From DAOTXS01 sp034433515 (lineage in GTDB: Bacteria > Chloroflexota > Anaerolineae > UBA4142): a stretch of 64,000 bases of DNA. The notes beneath the pieces are model-generated. The model made no database searches. It was not told where the DNA came from and worked only from the letters and a program-made list of their open reading frames with translations. Shown here piece by piece: positions 41,500 to 50,661 of the stretch; position 1 is the stretch's first letter, and the number at the start of each line of letters is the position of its first letter. Location: contig DAOUAL010000065.1 in the NCBI GenBank assembly GCA_034433515.1, positions 7,083 through 71,082 of the forward strand. The letters are read 5' to 3'. The position numbers and the translations under genes were made by a program.

Positions 41500-42635
41500 T
41501 CGGACACCCTTTTGATTTCGTCGTTCACATATTCCATATCGAACCACCATTTGTTCTGCGGATGGGCTTGACCCGGCTTGAGCAGACCAGCGGCTCTAAT
41601 CGCAATAGTTTGAGCCAGCCGCGAATGCATCACCGCGTGGCGTACCAAATTATGAGGCAGGGTGGTGGGATTGCTCCACGGACAACTCTTGACGCACCGA
41701 TTACACATCGTTCCTTTTTTATTGGTGAAATTGAAACTGGCACAGCGTCGTACATCCAACTTCCATGTTTCGTAACCGTTGTACATCACTTTATCGCCGG
41801 ACGAGATCGCATGGCTGGGACAATTCTCTGCACAAATTTTGCATTTCTGACAAAAACTCTGCAAGCCGAAATCAATCGGTTTGTCCGGCACCAGCGGCAT
41901 ATTCGTCAAGATGGCGGCGGCTTTGAACGCGAGACCCCAAAATGGATTCAGAATAATTCCAACGCGGCTTACTTCACCGATGCCTGCCGCAAGCAACAAG
42001 GGTGGGAATAATACGGAATAACGATTGACGAACGAAGGTCCGTACTGCGCTGATGCATCCCAGCCTAACCGTCGAATATAATTTGCCATCGTTTCGACAA
42101 CCATGCCAAGGTGTTGGTACGCTTGGAAACTAATCGGATCACCGACCCAATCCGATCCTTGCGAAGCGTGCATCGTGTTCCAATCTTTGCGCATGACGAT
42201 GATGATGGCATTCTCGTACTGGGGTTCAATCGGATTACCTTGTTTGTCGTGGCTCTAGTAGGCGGACAGCGGTACTTGGCAGGTGCCAACGATGTCGGCT
42301 TTCAAGAAATAGCCGGTCGCTTTGATGTGGCGTGTCAGAACTTGTGGGATTGGTGCGTGTTCCGGTGCGCCCGGCTTGGCTGGCATCAAGGCGATGTGAT
42401 CAATAACATCTTTTTGTGCCGCCGAGAGTGGATATTTGCCGGGCAAGATTTTCTGCACACCTTTTTGAACGACAGGCCCATATTCACCGCGTGCGGCCAG
42501 ACCATACGCCGTGTTGCGCAGATCAATGCGTTGGACATTATCGGTGATAAGGTTGGTGGGCTTGTCCACGCGCTTGAGGCGATCCATTGGAAAAGGTCCC
42601 AATTGTTCTTGACTGTGCAAAATATCTGATTTCAT
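41496..42635 (-). pseudogene. Reductive dehalogenase-like corrinoid/Fe-S protein interrupted by in-frame TAG
   Basis: Two adjacent open frames (42635-42255 and 42194-41496) are in the same frame, separated by a single TAG at 42255-42257. The codons between stop and next ATG still encode conserved sequence (SHDKQGNPIEPQYENAIIIV). Joined, they give ~379 residues like RdhA: two ferredoxin motifs (CQKCKICAENCP and CNRCVKSCPW). The TAG stands where relatives have Tyr before SHD, so one base change from TAC/TAT explains it. No Tat signal; likely cytoplasmic. QueG-type epoxyqueuosine reductase is a distant alternative. Read-through, a recent nonsense mutation or a sequence error are all possible. 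Confidence 0.7.
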
Positions 42636-42646
42636 TGCTTGCTTAG

Positions 42647-42701
42647 GGAATGTGGCGATGACGGATAAGGTCGGCGTTGATGTTAGTCATCGCCACATTC
42701 C
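42647..42701 (-). promoter_or_regulatory. Perfect 16-bp inverted repeat between ABC importer and dehalogenase-like gene
   Basis: GGAATGTGGCGATGAC (42647-42662) and GTCATCGCCACATTCC (42686-42701), 23-base loop. No T-tract follows on the minus strand. It may attenuate read-through from the abundant importer mRNA into the downstream catabolic genes. Confidence 0.6.
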
Positions 42702-42723
42702 AGTTACTCGTTGAAAGGATTAG

Positions 42724-44088
42724 TTAGCGTTTGTCAAACGCGGGAGCCGGGTAAGCCAGTTTGGCAGTGGCGTGTTCCAGAGGCCAAACGATTTCGAGTT
42801 TGCCCTTCTGCCATTGCACCATCGGGTTCAGCACTTTGCCTGTGCCATCCGCGTTGAAGGTGACTGGCCCGATCACTGTCGTCATATTGGTAGCGGCAAT
42901 GGCATCACGAATTTTATCGCGATCCAATGTGCCGGCTTTTTCGATCGCGGCGGCGAGAATTTGGACGCAGGCATACGCAGGACCGGTCAACAAATCGGCG
43001 GGGCGCTTGAATTCTGCTTGGTACGCCGCGTTGAGTTTATCCACCCCCGGGAATTTCATTGCATTGTGCCAACCCGGGAAGATCGCCACATAGTCACCGT
43101 TCTTGCCGAGGTTGGTGCTCCACGTCACATTTTCCGGTGCGCGGATGATCAAACTAAACTTGGGCGTCCAAGCATTTTCGACCATTTGCTTGAACAGAGC
43201 TTCGCCGCTGGGTTGATTGGGCAACGCCAGAAGCAGCTCTGCCCCAGCCGACTTGGCTTTGAGAATCATGGCGGTAAAGTCGAGATTGCCAACGGCGTAC
43301 TGCTCGTCCACCACCACGGTATATCCGTTCTTGGCGGCATTTTCTTTCCACAACGCTTGTTGCTCAAGCCCCCAATCCGATTTTTCTGCAAAGATCGCAA
43401 CTTTGAGTGGTCGTTGACCTTCGGGGATCAGCGCGTTGAGAATTGTGAAGGTATCCGGTCCTTGTTGCACCGATTTGGGGAACGGTGAGAAGACATACTT
43501 GTAGCCCTTTTGGTGAATCGCGTTCAGCGCGAAAGCGATACCGAGGTACGGAACCTTGTTCTTTTCGGCGATGGCGGTTGTCGCGACATGCATATCACTG
43601 GCGGCACCTCCTAGGTACGCTACCACTTTTTGATCGGAGAACAGGGTCTCTAACTTGCTCACCGCTTTGGTGGGGTCAGATTCATCATCGTACACGGTCA
43701 GGCGTAACGGAATCTTTTTATCGTATTCCTTGACATAGATTCCGCCCGTTGCATTGATGTCATTCACTGCATAGGTGTACCCTGGCTTGACTTGTTGACC
43801 CAGAGAACCAAATTTGCCCGTGAGTGGGATGGACGCGCCGATCTCGATGTAAGCAGGTGCCGGCTTGGGCGTGGGTGCCGCAGTGGGGGGAACCGTTGGG
43901 GGCTTGGTGGCTGGCACCGGCGTGGGCGCAACGCTAGAAGCAGAACTCGAGGCTGGCGGTTGAGTCGGTGCCGCTGTTGGCGGAACTGGCGTGGGGGCTG
44001 GCGTTGGCGTGGCACACGCAGCGATAACGACCACAAGAGCCACGAGGCAAACGATCCGTACGACCCAATTCAAATGACGCTTGTTCAC
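42724..44088 (-). CDS. Branched-chain-amino-acid-type ABC importer, substrate-binding lipoprotein
   Basis: A 454-residue lipoprotein. Start at GTG 44088 with AGGAGG upstream; signal with lipobox VVVIAAC, then a long Thr/Pro/Ala-rich linker (~60 residues) and a periplasmic-binding-protein type I domain (IEIGASIPLTGKFGSLGQQV, KVVAYLGGAASDMHVA, DFTAMILKAKSAGAELLLA). First domain residues are typical of LivJ relatives, many of which bind aromatic acids instead of amino acids. It is the last of the five importer genes. The genes downstream suggest an aromatic substrate; this is inferred. Confidence 0.9.
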   Translation of the reverse strand: MNKRHLNWVVRIVCLVALVVVIAACATPTPAPTPVPPTAAPTQPPASSSASSVAPTPVPATKPPTVPPTAAPTPKPAPAYIEIGASIPLTGKFGSLGQQVKPGYTYAVNDINATGGIYVKEYDKKIPLRLTVYDDESDPTKAVSKLETLFSDQKVVAYLGGAASDMHVATTAIAEKNKVPYLGIAFALNAIHQKGYKYVFSPFPKSVQQGPDTFTILNALIPEGQRPLKVAIFAEKSDWGLEQQALWKENAAKNGYTVVVDEQYAVGNLDFTAMILKAKSAGAELLLALPNQPSGEALFKQMVENAWTPKFSLIIRAPENVTWSTNLGKNGDYVAIFPGWHNAMKFPGVDKLNAAYQAEFKRPADLLTGPAYACVQILAAAIEKAGTLDRDKIRDAIAATNMTTVIGPVTFNADGTGKVLNPMVQWQKGKLEIVWPLEHATAKLAYPAPAFDKR

Positions 44089-44222
44089 AGTTCTTTCCTC
44101 CTCTTCGTTAAGAATGGTAGACTGACATTGTCCACTGGTGTTCGACAAACGAGTGTTTTGTGATCTTCTATCCCCCCTTTCCCTTTTGGATGGCATTGCA
44201 GAGATGCCATCACGTTCGGGTT

Positions 44223-45167
44223 TCAAGCCAGTTGCACTTGTTTTTTGACTGCGCCCCGGCTCAATCGTTTTTGAATCTTGCTCCAGATGCTCACAAAGCC
44301 GCCGGGCAAGAACAAGACCACGAGAATAAAGAGTGTGCCGAAGATAATCACGTGGAATTCCGCAAAGTTCAGTGCCAAGAGTTCTCGCAGGATGACGAAA
44401 AACACCGCACCGATGACGGGACCTACAATCGTGCCCACGCCACCGATGTATGCCATCATCATCGAATCAAACGTCCATTCCGGACCAAAGGTCAATTGCG
44501 GATAGTAACCGACGTGATAAAAAGCAAAGGCACCGCCGGTCAGCCCGCCAAAGAACGCGCTAATGCTCAACGCAAGTAGTTTGTGCTTTAACGCGCTGAC
44601 CCCCAGCGATTCCGCCGCATCTTCTTCTTCGCGGACGGCCATAATTCCCAGCCCAAGCCAGGAATTCACCAGGACATAGGCGGTTCCAACCGTGAATAGC
44701 GCTACGCCCAAGAACAAATAGTATCGCGGAACAAGCGAATACACTGCCAAGTCTTGGACGGGGATCGAGGAGATGGTCGAGAAGGTGTTTCCTACTGTGA
44801 TGTAGAGAATCTGCGAAAGGGCGAGCGTGCCGATGGCAAAGTACACCCCTCTCAGGCGGAAGGCAGGCACACCGATGATGAGCGCCAATGCGACTGCAAC
44901 CAAGGCACCGACCAACATGGTGGGAAGGATATGCCATCCCGCAAACCACAGCATTCGTGTAACGAGCGTTCCCGAGCCAAAAAATGCGGCATGACCCAGG
45001 TTCGTTTGTCCGCTAAAGCCGCCCAAGATGTTCCAACTCGAAGCGATGGACACATACAAAAGGACATAGACGGCGAGGTTGAGTATGCTCTCTGCTGTGA
45101 TGAACATTGGCACGCTGGCGAGAAGTACAATGAGAAGGATGACTAGAATGGCTTGGATTTTATTCAT
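44223..45167 (-). CDS. livM: Liv-type ABC importer permease (LivM)
   Basis: A 314-residue membrane protein with about nine hydrophobic helices and the LivM landmarks LGGFSGQTNLGHAAFFG, GVYFAIGTLALSQIL, MAVREEEDAAESLG and AYIGGVGTIVGPVIGA. It forms the channel with LivH. ATG 45167 has AGGAT upstream and follows livH by 3 bases. A 134-base gap after it contains a small hairpin (GATGGCAT..ATGCCATC) before the binding-protein gene. Confidence 0.92.
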   Translation of the reverse strand: MNKIQAILVILLIVLLASVPMFITAESILNLAVYVLLYVSIASSWNILGGFSGQTNLGHAAFFGSGTLVTRMLWFAGWHILPTMLVGALVAVALALIIGVPAFRLRGVYFAIGTLALSQILYITVGNTFSTISSIPVQDLAVYSLVPRYYLFLGVALFTVGTAYVLVNSWLGLGIMAVREEEDAAESLGVSALKHKLLALSISAFFGGLTGGAFAFYHVGYYPQLTFGPEWTFDSMMMAYIGGVGTIVGPVIGAVFFVILRELLALNFAEFHVIIFGTLFILVVLFLPGGFVSIWSKIQKRLSRGAVKKQVQLA

Positions 45168-45170
45168 GGG

Positions 45171-46055
45171 TTATCCTTCCTTTGTACCGAACAAACCTTG
45201 CGGTCTAAAAATCAAAACCAGGAGAAACAGAACGAGTCCGATGACCTCCTTGTATGTGAGACTGAGAAAATGACCTGTTGCCGATTCGGTCAAGCCCAGG
45301 ATGATGCCACCCACAAAAGTTCCCGTAATGCTGCCCAAACCGCCCAGCACCATCACGACCAAACTTTTGAGCGTCCAACTCATCCCCATCCCCGGATCAA
45401 TCGAATAGCCCACGCTGACTAGCGTGCCGGCTATCCCCGCCAAAGCGGCGCCCATCACAAACGACAAGAGAGAGACCTGTTGAATGTCAATCCCCATCAA
45501 CGTGGCGGCTTCCCAGTTTTCAACGGTGGCACGCAACGCTTTGCCGGTGTAGGTTCGGCGCAAGAACAGTTGCAAGCCAACGATCAGTACGAACGCGATG
45601 ACCATGCTGGCAACCCGGACGAGCGGGAAACGCACCTCCGCCAAAGTGAATACAGCGCCAGAATACGATGCTGTGATGCTCCGCGTGTCTGCCGTCCAAA
45701 GCCGAAGGGCGATATTCTGCAAAATCAGCGATAGCCCAAAGCCGACCAGGAGGGTGTTTTGTATCTTGACTCCTTCGGTGAGTTTGACCATCCGACTAAA
45801 GAGCAATCTGTAGAAAATCGCTCCGATCACGAACAACGAGACAATCGCCATGGGCAGAGAAACAAAGGGGTCAATTTTCCAAAGTGTAAAGAGCCAGAAA
45901 CTGACATAGCCCCCTAACATCAAGAATTCGCCGTGGGCAACATTGAGAAATTTGGTAACGCCAAACACCAGGGATAGGCCGACTGCCGCCAAGCCGTACA
46001 ACGCGCCCATTAGAATTCCGTAAACCAAGTTTTGAGCGAGACCTTCAAACATCAT
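45171..46055 (-). CDS. livH: Liv-type ABC importer permease (LivH)
   Basis: A 294-residue permease with GALYGLAAVGLSLVFGVTKFLNVAHGEFLMLGG split over its first helices, ATVENWEAATLMGID and VVMVLGGLGSITGTFVGG, as in LivH. Eight or so membrane helices. ATG 46055 has GGAGATTCCCA upstream and overlaps the livF stop. Confidence 0.93.
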   Translation of the reverse strand: MMFEGLAQNLVYGILMGALYGLAAVGLSLVFGVTKFLNVAHGEFLMLGGYVSFWLFTLWKIDPFVSLPMAIVSLFVIGAIFYRLLFSRMVKLTEGVKIQNTLLVGFGLSLILQNIALRLWTADTRSITASYSGAVFTLAEVRFPLVRVASMVIAFVLIVGLQLFLRRTYTGKALRATVENWEAATLMGIDIQQVSLLSFVMGAALAGIAGTLVSVGYSIDPGMGMSWTLKSLVVMVLGGLGSITGTFVGGIILGLTESATGHFLSLTYKEVIGLVLFLLVLIFRPQGLFGTKEG

Positions 46056-46762
46056 TGGGAATCTCCTAGGTACGCACTGCGGACAGATTCGAAGGACAAC
46101 AGGTCATCGCCAGTCCCTTGCCCAACGATCCGACCGTTCTCGATCACGTACGCCCGGTTCGTTAATTCCAAAGCCGCCCGGACGTTTTGTTCGATCAATA
46201 AGACGGTTACGCCTTGCCGATTGATTTCCTTGATCATCTGAAACATTTGCTCGACCAGAATCGGCGCGAGACCGAACGAAGGTTCATCCAGCATCAAGAG
46301 TCTGGGCTTGGACATTAACGCTCTGCCGATGGCGAGCATTTGGCGTTCGCCGCCGCTCAGTGTGCCCGCGCGTTGATGTTTGCGTTCTTCCAGTCGTGGA
46401 AAGATGCTGTACACCCACTTGAGGGTTTCGTCTTTCGCCTTCCGAGCTTGTGCAACGAATGCCCCCAATTCCAGATTTTCCAAGACACTCATCGCGGTAA
46501 AGATCTTGCCGCCTTCAAGCACCTGAGAGATGCCCAGTTCTACAATTTTGTGCGCTGGCATTTTGCCCAGATCGTTTCCATCGAAAATAACACTGCCTGC
46601 GGCGGGCTTGAGCAATCCGCTGATGATGCGCAACGTCGTGGTCTTGCCAGCGCCGTTGGGTCCTACCAAGGCAACCAGTTCTCCGTCGTTGACTTGCATC
46701 GAAATGCCCCATAGCGCTTGGAGGTCTTCGTAATAGGCGTCAATGGCTTCGAGTTTAAGCAT
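46052..46762 (-). CDS. livF: Liv-type ABC importer ATPase (LivF)
   Basis: A 236-residue ATPase with Walker A GPNGAGKTT, signature LSGGERQML, Walker B RLLMLDEPS and an H-loop replaced by the LIEQN form typical of LivF. Supplies energy for import with LivG. Overlaps the livG stop by 8 bases. Confidence 0.95.
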   Translation of the reverse strand: MLKLEAIDAYYEDLQALWGISMQVNDGELVALVGPNGAGKTTTLRIISGLLKPAAGSVIFDGNDLGKMPAHKIVELGISQVLEGGKIFTAMSVLENLELGAFVAQARKAKDETLKWVYSIFPRLEERKHQRAGTLSGGERQMLAIGRALMSKPRLLMLDEPSFGLAPILVEQMFQMIKEINRQGVTVLLIEQNVRAALELTNRAYVIENGRIVGQGTGDDLLSFESVRSAYLGDSQ

Positions 46763-47483
46763 GCGCCCTCCCTAGATAAACATCAATGACTTGGGGGTTA
46801 TGGATGATCTCGTTGGGCGAACCTTCCGCAATCTTCGCGCCCATGTTCAGCACGACGACACGATCCGATAATCCGCAAATCACCTTGACAATGTGTTCTA
46901 CCATCAAGATGGTTATCCCAGCATCCCGGATCTGCCGGATCAAGGCACACGCGTCATCGGCTTCTTTGGGATTCAGCCCTGCCATCAACTCATCCAACAA
47001 AAGCAGTTTCGGTTTGGCTGCCAACGCGCGCGCTAATTCCAAACGCTTGCGTTGCATCAGCGTGAGGTCTTTGGCAAGCATTTTGGCTTTATCTGCCAAC
47101 CCCACGCGTTCCAAACTTGCCATGGCTTGTTGGGACGCCGCTTTCAGACTGCGGTTCGCTTCTCTGCCGTACACACTGCCGACCATCACATTTTGCAGCG
47201 CGGTGAAATCGAGGAAGGGTTTGACCAACTGAAATGTCCGCGCAATCCCCTTGGCACACATCTGACTGCGCGGCTTGCCAGTAATGTTTTCTCCGCCATA
47301 CAGCACCGTTCCAGAATCCGGTTTCAGAAAACCGGTCAACAGGTTCAACAGTGTGGTCTTGCCCGATCCATTGGGTCCAATGAGACCAACAATCTCGCCT
47401 TCACTAACATCAAACGTTACGTCGTTGACGGCTTTCAGTCCCCCGAAGGATTTGCTCAACCCTTCGATTTTCAACAAGTGCAT
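46755..47483 (-). CDS. livG: Liv-type ABC importer ATPase (LivG)
   Basis: A 242-residue ATPase with Walker A GPNGSGKTT, a signature region degenerated to LTLMQRKRLELARALA (canonical LSGGQ is absent, as I see LTLMQ), Walker B KLLLLDELMAGLNPKE and H-loop MVEHI. LivG relatives commonly have LSYGQQR here, so the missing SGGQ-like motif is unusual. ATG 47483 has GGGGAGG upstream. First of the importer genes. Confidence 0.93.
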   Translation of the reverse strand: MHLLKIEGLSKSFGGLKAVNDVTFDVSEGEIVGLIGPNGSGKTTLLNLLTGFLKPDSGTVLYGGENITGKPRSQMCAKGIARTFQLVKPFLDFTALQNVMVGSVYGREANRSLKAASQQAMASLERVGLADKAKMLAKDLTLMQRKRLELARALAAKPKLLLLDELMAGLNPKEADDACALIRQIRDAGITILMVEHIVKVICGLSDRVVVLNMGAKIAEGSPNEIIHNPQVIDVYLGRAHA

Positions 47484-47542
47484 TTTTCCTCCCCATTGAG
47501 AAGTTACGTTTGGATCTTTTGGCAGAGCCGAACAGGATGTCT

Positions 47543-47791
47543 CTATGATTCTTTGGGTTGCTTTTCTTCACCGGAGGGTGTTGGCTGGGCGGCCCCAGCT
47601 TGCGCTTTAAATTCCGATTCTTCAACGTAGATGATCGCTTGTACCGGGCAGTTGGCTTCGCAGGTTCCGCACTCGACACAAAGTGTTACGTTGATATGGG
47701 ATTGTGTTTCACCTTCGGTGATGGCGTTACTCTGGCAACCAGCGACACACGCTCCGCACAAGATACATTCCGCTGTAACTACATATGGCAT
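47543..47791 (-). CDS. 2x[4Fe-4S] ferredoxin
   Basis: An 82-residue ferredoxin with CILCGACVAGCQSNAI and CVECGTCEANCPVQAI, so the first motif ends CQ instead of CP. A ~20-residue Ala/Pro/Glu-rich tail follows. ATG 47791 has GGGAG upstream. Likely electron carrier for the aldehyde oxidoreductase encoded upstream in the same set. Confidence 0.92.
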   Translation of the reverse strand: MPYVVTAECILCGACVAGCQSNAITEGETQSHINVTLCVECGTCEANCPVQAIIYVEESEFKAQAGAAQPTPSGEEKQPKES

Positions 47792-47827
47792 TTGCTTACT
47801 CCCATCTATTTTTAGCAGGTTGCCATG

Positions 47828-48592
47828 CTATCCCATATAAACGCCCTGCCGATCAATGACCTCGCGGATCAAGCGTAATTGCTCCGCGGTCGGCGGCTCG
47901 GTAAACGGAATATGCGCCGGCACCTGTGGTGTAAATCCCATTGTCTTCAAAACATCGTCTAACGTATTCCCAGGATGGATCGAAATAATCGTCATTTGTT
48001 TTGTCAAGGGGTCGAAACCGAAAATTGCCTTGTCGGTGATCACACGGCTGGGACCACCGGACAGACCCACGCGTATGCGACTATCTCCGCCCTCCAGATA
48101 ACCCGGGCTTGTGATGAACGCGATGGTTTGCCTGAGTTTGCGTGCTTCGTGGCGTATGATAATGACCGTCTTTTTTGCCAACGATGCAATATCGTTCGCG
48201 CCACCACTTCCAATCATATGCCGGAATTTTCCGCGCGGGTCACCAACCAGGGTCGTGTTCAGGTTTCCGTACTGATCAACTTCCAACCCACCGAGAAAGC
48301 CAACATCCACGCGACCTTTGTGGAGCACCGTGCCCAGAATGTCCGTGAAACTGCTCAACACTTTGGCGCGATACCACACTCGCGGGTCTGCCAGCCCCAC
48401 GCCGGTTTCAATCGGTTCGGCATCAATCACACCCAGTTCGAACAACATGGTCATATGGGGTGCGTGCGTCTGTTTTGCGAGAAATGTTGCCACGACGGGC
48501 AAGCCCAACCCCACGGCGACGATTTGGTGATCCTGCAATTCACGCGCGCCGGCAACTGCCATCAATTCAGAATGTGTATATTCAAGACCCAT
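47828..48592 (-). CDS. CoA-transferase family protein, beta subunit (GctB/IpdB-like)
   Basis: A 254-residue class I CoA-transferase-like subunit with VAVGLGLPVVATFLAK, MLFELGVIDAEP (Glu at the catalytic position of GctB), GFLGGLEVDQYGNLNTT and MIGSGGANDIASLAK. It moves CoA between acids, or acts as a ring hydrolase if it is IpdB-like; sequence alone does not decide. Pairs with the alpha subunit that precedes it in transcription. ATG 48592 has GGAGGT upstream. Confidence 0.85.
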   Translation of the reverse strand: MGLEYTHSELMAVAGARELQDHQIVAVGLGLPVVATFLAKQTHAPHMTMLFELGVIDAEPIETGVGLADPRVWYRAKVLSSFTDILGTVLHKGRVDVGFLGGLEVDQYGNLNTTLVGDPRGKFRHMIGSGGANDIASLAKKTVIIIRHEARKLRQTIAFITSPGYLEGGDSRIRVGLSGGPSRVITDKAIFGFDPLTKQMTIISIHPGNTLDDVLKTMGFTPQVPAHIPFTEPPTAEQLRLIREVIDRQGVYMG

Positions 48593-48604
48593 AGGTGACC
48601 TCCA

Positions 48605-49504
48605 TCAATAACCCAGGATCGGATCGGCGCGTAAACCATTCAAGTGCTTCATTCCACCCACCAGTTCAAGATACTCCCAATGATCCTTTGTGCCGTACAC
48701 ATATTTGTCGAGGTATGCCTTGAGATTTTCCGGCGTGCTAGTGCCTTCGACATACTTGACGATTTCCTCGGTATCATAGTCATAGCAACGATACACCGAC
48801 GTGGGATGCGCCGCGAAAGGCAATTGCACAACATGCGAAACAAGAAAACCCGGAATCGCTACTTGTTCTGGTGTGCGACGGGTCATCTCGACCGAAACCA
48901 ATTCTTCGGTAAGGATAATCGTACGCTGGGCGGCTCTGGCTTGTTCCACGTTATCCCAGCGTGGACCCAGGATGATCGCATTGCCTTCCTCATCGGCTTG
49001 TTGCACCTGGACGATGGCAACATCCGGTATCAACGGCTTGAGCGCGAGCCATTGCTCGCCGGTGAACGGATCGTCAATCATCGCGACGTGCGACGCGTCT
49101 TGTTCTTGCAATCGTTTGAGCAGGTCTGATCCCTTGAGCGAGCGAATTGGAATGAAGGGCAAGCCCAGCGACCCGGCGAGATAACGAAAAGTAATCGAAA
49201 GACTGCTGTATTCTTCCGCGATGAGCGTACCATTTTCAATCGCGCGATTTACACAAGCCAATCGTCCAAAACGATCTAGTGAGCCGCCACCGTAGATGAG
49301 ACGTTCCACCGCCCCCGCACCTACCAAGAGATCGCCATCCATCGCGCCAACACAGTGCGAGATCGTCAATCCTTTGATGCCTTGACGAATGACCTCGCGC
49401 GCAAATGCCATATTGCAGCGCGTGATGGCAAATCCAGACAAGGCAATGTGTGAGCCGGACGGGATTGATGCGACTGCTTCAGCAAGCGTTGTAACTTTGG
49501 ACAC
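48605..49504 (-). CDS. CoA-transferase family protein, alpha subunit (GctA/IpdA-like)
   Basis: A 299-residue subunit with PSGSHIALSGFAITRCNMAFAR split over the N-terminal glycine loop, VGAGAVERLIYGGGSLDRFG, PFIPIRSLKGSDL and VQVQQADEEGNAIILG. Starts at GTG 49504 with GGAGG upstream. Forms the heteromer with the beta subunit 12 bases downstream. Presumably activates an organic acid imported or made by the neighbouring genes. Confidence 0.85.
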   Translation of the reverse strand: MSKVTTLAEAVASIPSGSHIALSGFAITRCNMAFAREVIRQGIKGLTISHCVGAMDGDLLVGAGAVERLIYGGGSLDRFGRLACVNRAIENGTLIAEEYSSLSITFRYLAGSLGLPFIPIRSLKGSDLLKRLQEQDASHVAMIDDPFTGEQWLALKPLIPDVAIVQVQQADEEGNAIILGPRWDNVEQARAAQRTIILTEELVSVEMTRRTPEQVAIPGFLVSHVVQLPFAAHPTSVYRCYDYDTEEIVKYVEGTSTPENLKAYLDKYVYGTKDHWEYLELVGGMKHLNGLRADPILGY

Positions 49505-49513
49505 GCACGCCTC

Positions 49514-49978
49514 CTATCTCAACACGGGTCGTTGTTCAAAGGTAACCAGCAACAAATGGCAGCCGTCTGCTTCCACTTTGATTTCGGCGGGTTCCACTGG
49601 ACGATCTAATTTTTCCTCGATCGCAAAAGCGATGAGATTGGCTGGCACACACGTGAATGGCGGGATGTCATATTGCGCCAAACGCTCCTCGACGGCGCGG
49701 TGAATACACCCTTCCACTTGGACACGCAGGAGACGCCCCTCTTCGACGAAAGAAATTTTGGCGACAATGCCCTCATCCTTCAACGCTTTTTCGATGGCGC
49801 GAATAAAATCGCTGATCTCGTTCGTTGTGAGTTGGGGCAACACTTGGGATTTGAAATGTTCACGCCCAACCGAGACGGTGCGAAAGCGTGCGCCCAAGCC
49901 GCGTTCGTCCCAGAACGCTTTTTGGAGATCGAACATCAAATCGTTTGCATAATTTTGGGGAATGGATGGGTTACTCAT
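49514..49978 (-). CDS. Unknown protein, 154 residues
   Basis: Not recognised. A soluble alpha/beta protein with QVLPQLTTNEISDFIRAIEKAL, an internal VQVEGCIHRAVEERL, PPFTCVPANLIAFAIEEKL and VEADGCHLLLVTFEQ. The pattern of spaced cysteines near CIH, FTC and DGC vaguely recalls V4R-type small-molecule or metal domains, but this is weak. ATG 49978 overlaps the nitroreductase stop (ATGA), so it is co-translated with it. It lies between the nitroreductase and CoA-transferase genes. Confidence 0.75.
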   Translation of the reverse strand: MSNPSIPQNYANDLMFDLQKAFWDERGLGARFRTVSVGREHFKSQVLPQLTTNEISDFIRAIEKALKDEGIVAKISFVEEGRLLRVQVEGCIHRAVEERLAQYDIPPFTCVPANLIAFAIEEKLDRPVEPAEIKVEADGCHLLLVTFEQRPVLR

Positions 49979-50661
49979 GCTTGCCCCTCTTCTGGTTTTT
50001 TGTAATACGGCACACTGAACTTTTCCCTAAAGACCAACTCGTGAATTGGCAAGCGTGGACGCGGGCGATGCGGTCGCACCGGATGACCCAGTGCAATGAT
50101 GCTGACGGCTTTGTATCCTTCCGGGATGTCGAACAAGGCTTTGACGCGCTCTTCATCGCGGACATCAATACACGGGGCAATGACCCAGCATGCGCCCAAG
50201 CCCAACGCCGCGATCATCAACAACATATTTTCGATGGCGGCGGAAACATCGTAGGGCATGTCCCAGACATGCTTTTTGCCGCAGACAATGATATTGACCG
50301 GCGCGTCTGCCAAGAATGCCGACACCGAACCCGACGTCAGTTTTTCGAACGCCGCCTTTTTCTTTGCTTCGTCTTTCAGGTTGGCAAAACGTTCCTGCAT
50401 CTTTTGCGTCACAAACTCGGCGGTGAAACGACGCCCGCTTCCGCCGCCGGCAATCGCCCCCAGTTTCTTGCGTGCTTCCGGGTCTTTGACGATGATGAAC
50501 CGCCACGGTTGTGCGTCTTCGCCGGAGGGGGCTTGGCGACCCATTTCCAAAATCAGATCCAAGTCTTGGTCCGAAACCGGCTCTTGGGTATAATCGCGAA
50601 TACTGCGACGATCCAAAATGATTTTCTTCGCCGCTTCGACTAGATTAAACGTCTCAGTCAT
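49975..50661 (-). CDS. Nitroreductase-family flavoprotein
   Basis: A 228-residue FMN-dependent nitroreductase: ILDRRSIRDYTQEPVSD (phosphate-binding Arg-Arg-Ser), GRQAPSGEDAQPWRF, DVSAAIENMLLMIAALGLGAC and VSIIALGHPV. The family reduces nitro groups, quinones, enones or acts as dehydrogenase. It sits in the AOR/MoaD block; no specific substrate can be named. ATG 50661 has GAGGAATAA upstream. Confidence 0.9.
   Translation of the reverse strand: MTETFNLVEAAKKIILDRRSIRDYTQEPVSDQDLDLILEMGRQAPSGEDAQPWRFIIVKDPEARKKLGAIAGGGSGRRFTAEFVTQKMQERFANLKDEAKKKAAFEKLTSGSVSAFLADAPVNIIVCGKKHVWDMPYDVSAAIENMLLMIAALGLGACWVIAPCIDVRDEERVKALFDIPEGYKAVSIIALGHPVRPHRPRPRLPIHELVFREKFSVPYYKKPEEGQA

Noticed and set aside
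41496..42635. Pyrrolysine insertion at the TAG codon
   Set aside because: The protein is not a methylamine methyltransferase, the position is normally Tyr, and no PYLIS-like element or pyl gene is visible. A nonsense change or error is simpler.
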